DNA from: Flavobacterium sp.
Lineage (GTDB): Bacteria; Bacteroidota; Bacteroidia; Flavobacteriales; Flavobacteriaceae
Assembly (NCBI GenBank): GCA_024642295.1
Contig: JAHEBK010000040.1
Span: 2,747 to 9,706, forward strand
Reading direction: 5' to 3'
DNA length: 6,960 nt
Below the pieces are notes generated by a model. That model was not told the DNA's origin, did no database searches, and saw only the letters and a list, made by a program, of their open reading frames with translations. Shown in pieces: positions 5,753 through 6,960 of the stretch. A program made the position numbers and the translations under genes. How positions within the stretch are numbered: the first letter of the stretch is position 1; each line of letters starts with the position of its first letter.

Positions 5753-6960
5753 ATGCAACAACATTTGCGTCTTAATGAATTTAAAGTCTTTTTTTACAGA
5801 CTAATTCTAGCTTACGTATTTTACTTCTTTGCTCGAGTTTTATTCTATTTTTATAATATTGATTTGCTAAGGGTTGAATCATTTTCAGATTTTATGGCAT
5901 TATGTTATTATGGAGTGACATTTGATACCACAGCTATTTTGTATGTTAATTTGTTATTTATCGTTTTTTCGATTTTTCCATTATATAATAATACCAGTAT
6001 TAGATATCAGAAGTTCTTGTTTTATCTTTATTTTGGCACTAATTTACTAGCTTACGGGTTGAATTTTATAGATTTCATTTACTATAAATACACTTTTGCT
6101 CGTACAACAAGTGTTGTTTGGGAAGTTTTGAAACACGAAACTAATAAAAAAGTACTCTTGTTTAGTTTCTTGTTTGACTATTGGCATGTGTTTGGTCTGT
6201 TTATTTTGTTTTCAGCACTTTGGATTTATTTGTATAAAAAAGTGTCTGTAAAAAACTTTAAACCCACCAAATTGATTCCTTATTTTGGGTTTTCAGTTAT
6301 TAGTTTTTTGTTTGTCGCTTTAATGACTATTGGTGGAATTCGTGGTGGGGATTTCAAAAAATCGACACGACCAATTAATCTTTTAGATGCTAGTCGTCAT
6401 GTGAAAAATGTAGTGCATTCGGATATTGTTTTGAATACTCCATTTGCTTTAATTCGTACGTTGTTTAGCAATAGTTTTGCGAAAAAGAAGTATGCAGGGG
6501 TAACTCCAGCATATATTGAAAAAGAAATTCAACCTATTAAAGAATACCATAATAATCCAAAGACAAAATCTAATGTGGTGGTTTTTATTGTTGAAAGTTA
6601 TGGAAGAGAATATATTGGAGCTTTTAACAAAGATGCTAATATTCCAAATTATAAAAGTCACGCTCCATTTTTGGATTCTTTGGCACAACACAGTTTGATA
6701 TTCACAAACGCTTACGCAAATGGACGTCAGTCGATTCACGGGATGTCATCCGTTTTGGCAGGAATTCCATCTTTTAAAGATGCTTTTACGTCTTCTCCTT
6801 ATCCAAAACAAAAAATTGAATCAATTATATCTACTTTAAAAGGAGAAGGTTATGATACCTCTTTTTTCCATGGTGCTGCCAATGGTTCGATGGGATTTTT
6901 GGGGTTTAGTAATATCTTAGGAATTGATCATTATTATGGGCGTACCGAGTTTAATGATGA
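5753..6960 (+). CDS. LTA-synthase-like membrane sulfatase-superfamily protein, 3' end outside window
   Basis: The frame is open from the ATG at 5753 to the right edge (402 codons), so the C-terminus is missing; relatives usually have about 600-650 residues. The N-terminal half carries five probable membrane helices (about 12-34, 58-78, 88-110, 135-161 and 174-194), then a linker and an extracytoplasmic alkaline-phosphatase-like domain. That domain opens with VVVFIVESYGREYIGAF, where Glu281 is the expected metal ligand. FTNAYANGRQSIHGMSSVLAGIPS follows, with Ser327 in the position of the LtaS nucleophilic threonine, and then FFHGAANGSMGF (371-382). Enzymes of this type transfer phosphoglycerol or phosphoethanolamine head groups to lipids or glycans at the outer face of the inner membrane. 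Gram-negatives lack classical lipoteichoic acid, so the acceptor is unknown; a glycolipid, LPS core or periplasmic glycan is possible. It has its own promoter. Confidence 0.92.
   Translation, partial: MQQHLRLNEFKVFFYRLILAYVFYFFARVLFYFYNIDLLRVESFSDFMALCYYGVTFDTTAILYVNLLFIVFSIFPLYNNTSIRYQKFLFYLYFGTNLLAYGLNFIDFIYYKYTFARTTSVVWEVLKHETNKKVLLFSFLFDYWHVFGLFILFSALWIYLYKKVSVKNFKPTKLIPYFGFSVISFLFVALMTIGGIRGGDFKKSTRPINLLDASRHVKNVVHSDIVLNTPFALIRTLFSNSFAKKKYAGVTPAYIEKEIQPIKEYHNNPKTKSNVVVFIVESYGREYIGAFNKDANIPNYKSHAPFLDSLAQHSLIFTNAYANGRQSIHGMSSVLAGIPSFKDAFTSSPYPKQKIESIISTLKGEGYDTSFFHGAANGSMGFLGFSNILGIDHYYGRTEFND

Noticed and set aside
6449..6739. Open frames in other readings inside the LtaS-like gene
   Set aside because: The annotated plus-strand frame contains the continuous catalytic motifs; these others carry none.
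1..6960. CRISPR array, tRNA, rRNA, insertion sequence, integrase site or defence genes
   Set aside because: No spaced direct repeats, cloverleaf, transposase-like frame or terminal inverted repeat pair was seen; all long frames belong to housekeeping or envelope families.

Overview
The window looks like ordinary chromosome from a member of the Bacteroidota, most likely Flavobacteriaceae and probably Flavobacterium or a close relative. The DNA is AT-rich and most starts lack a visible Shine-Dalgarno sequence, having A-rich leaders instead. Several genes are preceded by TAnnTTTG boxes, the -7 element of Bacteroidota promoters. The protein sequences also read as flavobacterial. The genus is inferred from style and was not tested by a search.

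Layout. Two genes lie on the minus strand in the left part. One is an exported MORN/TPR protein that runs off the left edge (1-1063). Upstream of it in transcription order is selO (1158-2720), the pseudokinase-fold protein AMPylase. A 301-base divergent intergenic region (2721-3021) separates selO from the plus-strand genes. It holds a -7 box for each direction, a compact GC-rich structured element of about 95 bases that looks like a dispersed repeat or RNA-like element, and a perfect palindrome at the predicted tgt transcription start.

On the plus strand, tgt (tRNA-guanine transglycosylase, queuosine pathway) is followed after a 67-base spacer by an LptF/LptG-family permease gene (LPS export). 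The spacer is almost entirely an inverted array of 8-base repeats. The permease stop codon overlaps the start of a decayed EamA/DMT-transporter gene (5295-5681), whose lesions can be read individually: a nonsense mutation, a one-base insertion, a large internal deletion and a one-base deletion. A new promoter then drives an LTA-synthase-like membrane sulfatase-superfamily gene that runs off the right edge (5753-6960).

How the genes relate. tgt, the permease and the former EamA gene look like one operon. The permease and the LtaS-like enzyme both act at the cell envelope but appear to be separate transcription units. I see no defence island, mobile element, CRISPR array, tRNA or rRNA, and no convincing new multi-gene system. 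The observations most worth a second look are the intergenic structured element, the Tgt that has lost its three zinc cysteines, the altered cysteine arrangement in SelO, the octamer palindrome upstream of the permease, and the pseudogene.
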